Part shown: positions 63,128 to 64,000 of the stretch, one piece after another
Layout: every line of letters begins with the position of its first letter
Position numbering within the stretch: position 1 is the stretch's first letter
IMG/VR virus record: IMGVR_UViG_3300023184_007611
Location: 37,046-101,045 of that record
Reading direction: 5' to 3' (one strand)
Length of the DNA stretch: 64,000 bases
Source: a virus
Notes under the pieces: generated by a model
Database searches by the model: none
Told to the model about the DNA's origin: nothing
The model's input: only the letters and a program-made list of their open reading frames with translations
Position numbers and translations under genes: made by a program

Positions 63128-63622
63128 ATGGAAGCTTTTAATGAAAAATCTGTAGCTGTAATAGCTAAAAATGCAGAATGGTCTTTTCTTTACGCAAGAG
63201 ATTTTTTAAAAGCACCTTTTCCTTTAGGTGAAAAGGCTATCAGTAGAAACTCATGTTATTCTTTTGCTTATGCTTTAAATGTTTTAAAAGCACCTTTTCC
63301 ATTAGGGGAAGTTGCGATTGCTAGAAGTGCAGAATGGTCTTGCAAATATGCACAATATGTTTTAAAAGCACCTTTTAGATTAGGTGAAGCTGTGATAGCT
63401 ACAAGTGCAGCTTATTCTTATCGTTATGCAAATAATGTTTTAAACGCACCTTTTCCATTAGGTGAAAAGGCGATAGCTACAAAAGCAAGCTATTCTTATT
63501 TTTATGCTACAGAAGTTTTAGAAGCACCTTTTAAATTAGGTGAAAAGTTGATAGCTAAAAGTCCAGCTTATTATAAGATTTACAAAAGGTTATTTCCAAG
63601 ACCAACATTTTTTACATATTAA
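63128..63622 (+). CDS. 26-residue helical-repeat protein
   Basis: A 164-residue protein built from five to six 26-residue units of the form (E/V)-x-AIA-x-x-A-x-(Y/W)S-x-x-YA-x-x-VLKAPFPLG. Each unit probably makes two helices with a turn at P-F-x-LGE, stacked as a solenoid. Similar repeats occur in proteins of T4-like phages, without known function. The start follows AAGGATAAGTTT. Another gene with the same repeat begins 10 bases after its stop. The high DNA identity between units suggests recent repeat expansion. A protein-binding role is likely by analogy with other solenoids. Confidence 0.75.
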   Translation: MEAFNEKSVAVIAKNAEWSFLYARDFLKAPFPLGEKAISRNSCYSFAYALNVLKAPFPLGEVAIARSAEWSCKYAQYVLKAPFRLGEAVIATSAAYSYRYANNVLNAPFPLGEKAIATKASYSYFYATEVLEAPFKLGEKLIAKSPAYYKIYKRLFPRPTFFTY

Positions 63623-63632
63623 GGATAAGTTT

Positions 63633-64000
63633 ATGAACGCACAAGAAGCTTATGATAATGCTTATATTGTACTTAAAAAACCTTGGCCAGAAGGTGAAGC
63701 TACGATAGCTACAGATGCGAGTTATTCTTTTTATTATGCTTACAATGTTTTAAAAGCACCTTTTCCGCTAGGTGAAGCTGCGATAGCTACAAGTGCGTAT
63801 TATTCTCTTTATTATGCAAGAAATATACTTAAAGCACCTTTTCCGTTAGGTGAAGCTGAGTTAGCTACAGATTCAGCTTATTCTTTTGGTTATGCAATTG
63901 ATGTTTTAAAAAGCCGTTTTCCAAAGGGTGAAGCTGCGATAGCTACAAATGCTCAATATTCTTATGAATATGCAAGAGATATACTTAAAGCACCTTTTCG
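63633..64000 (+). CDS. 26-residue helical-repeat protein, cut by the window edge
   Basis: The gene begins MNAQEAYDNAYIVLKKPWPEGE with the same leader AAGGATAAGTTT as the gene before. At least four repeat units are visible (ATDASYSFYYAYNVLKAPFP and relatives), and the frame is still open at base 64000. It is a tandem paralogue of the preceding gene. Number of units and end are unknown. Confidence 0.75.
   Translation, partial: MNAQEAYDNAYIVLKKPWPEGEATIATDASYSFYYAYNVLKAPFPLGEAAIATSAYYSLYYARNILKAPFPLGEAELATDSAYSFGYAIDVLKSRFPKGEAAIATNAQYSYEYARDILKAPF

Overview
The window is a strongly A+T-rich, densely packed stretch of a large tailed-phage genome (Caudoviricetes, probably a jumbo phage), read from one assembled sequence. 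The evidence for a virus is the mix of many small unknown ORFs, fibre-like repeat proteins (RCC1 blades, YVTN propeller, Gly-rich and Thr-rich fibres), clusters of HNH homing endonucleases, an intron-bearing tRNA, a CobS-like ATPase plus VWA protein pair as seen in many myoviruses, phage-carried sugar-modification genes, and above all a series of proteins that share a short N-terminal tag resembling the capsid-targeting sequence of T4 internal head proteins. The host cannot be named. The tRNA-Leu(UAA) intron sits at the position used in cyanobacteria and plastids, which is only a weak hint.

Layout. 0-5 kb: 3' end of dihydrofolate reductase, an RCC1-repeat protein and a propeller protein with a very long Thr/Pro/Lys stalk. 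5-9 kb: A-type Fe-S carrier, UV-damage endonuclease and a sugar island (FkbM methyltransferase, GT11 fucosyltransferase, GDP-mannose-3,5-epimerase-like enzyme). 9-24 kb: small unknowns, coiled coils, a MYG1-like hydrolase, a 2H phosphoesterase, a C39-like peptidase, a PD-(D/E)XK nuclease, a second FkbM enzyme, a frame-shifted sulfotransferase, and the first tagged proteins. 24-31 kb: Thr-rich coiled-coil fibre, tagged protein, LpxH-like phosphoesterase with a GT4 glycosyltransferase, Gly-rich fibre, and a PaaK-like adenylate-forming enzyme. 31.8-40.2 kb: a same-strand block of six tagged proteins, two of them zinc-ribbon nucleases, one ADP-ribosyltransferase-like, one ankyrin-bearing. 40.3-47.2 kb: second giant Thr-rich stalk protein, a nine-repeat nuclease related to the tagged nucleases, and a tagged kinase-like protein. 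47.2-53.8 kb: O-acetyltransferase, four HNH endonucleases in tandem, a frame-shifted GT9-like gene, a relic tag junction and a pentapeptide-repeat protein. 54-57 kb: GNA1-like acetyltransferase, second RCC1 protein and non-coding repeat arrays. 57.4-64 kb: a minus-strand transcript carrying tRNA-Leu(UAA) with a group I intron and HNH ORF, then a secreted HExxH protein, the CobS/CobT-like pair, and 26-residue-repeat proteins running off the right edge.

How it fits together. The most striking theme is a set of about sixteen proteins beginning with variants of M-N-F-K-x-W-L-L-x-x-E, most ending the tag in (I/L)-x-E, the cleavage motif of the T4 prohead protease. Their bodies include nuclease, ADP-ribosyltransferase-like, kinase-like, acetyltransferase-like and ankyrin modules. 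I infer an injected, virion-packaged effector set that diversifies by cassette exchange at near-identical gene junctions. A second theme is glycan biosynthesis, possibly decorating the Thr-rich stalks. A third is intron and homing-endonuclease invasion. Three genes carry single-base frameshifts that should be checked against reads.
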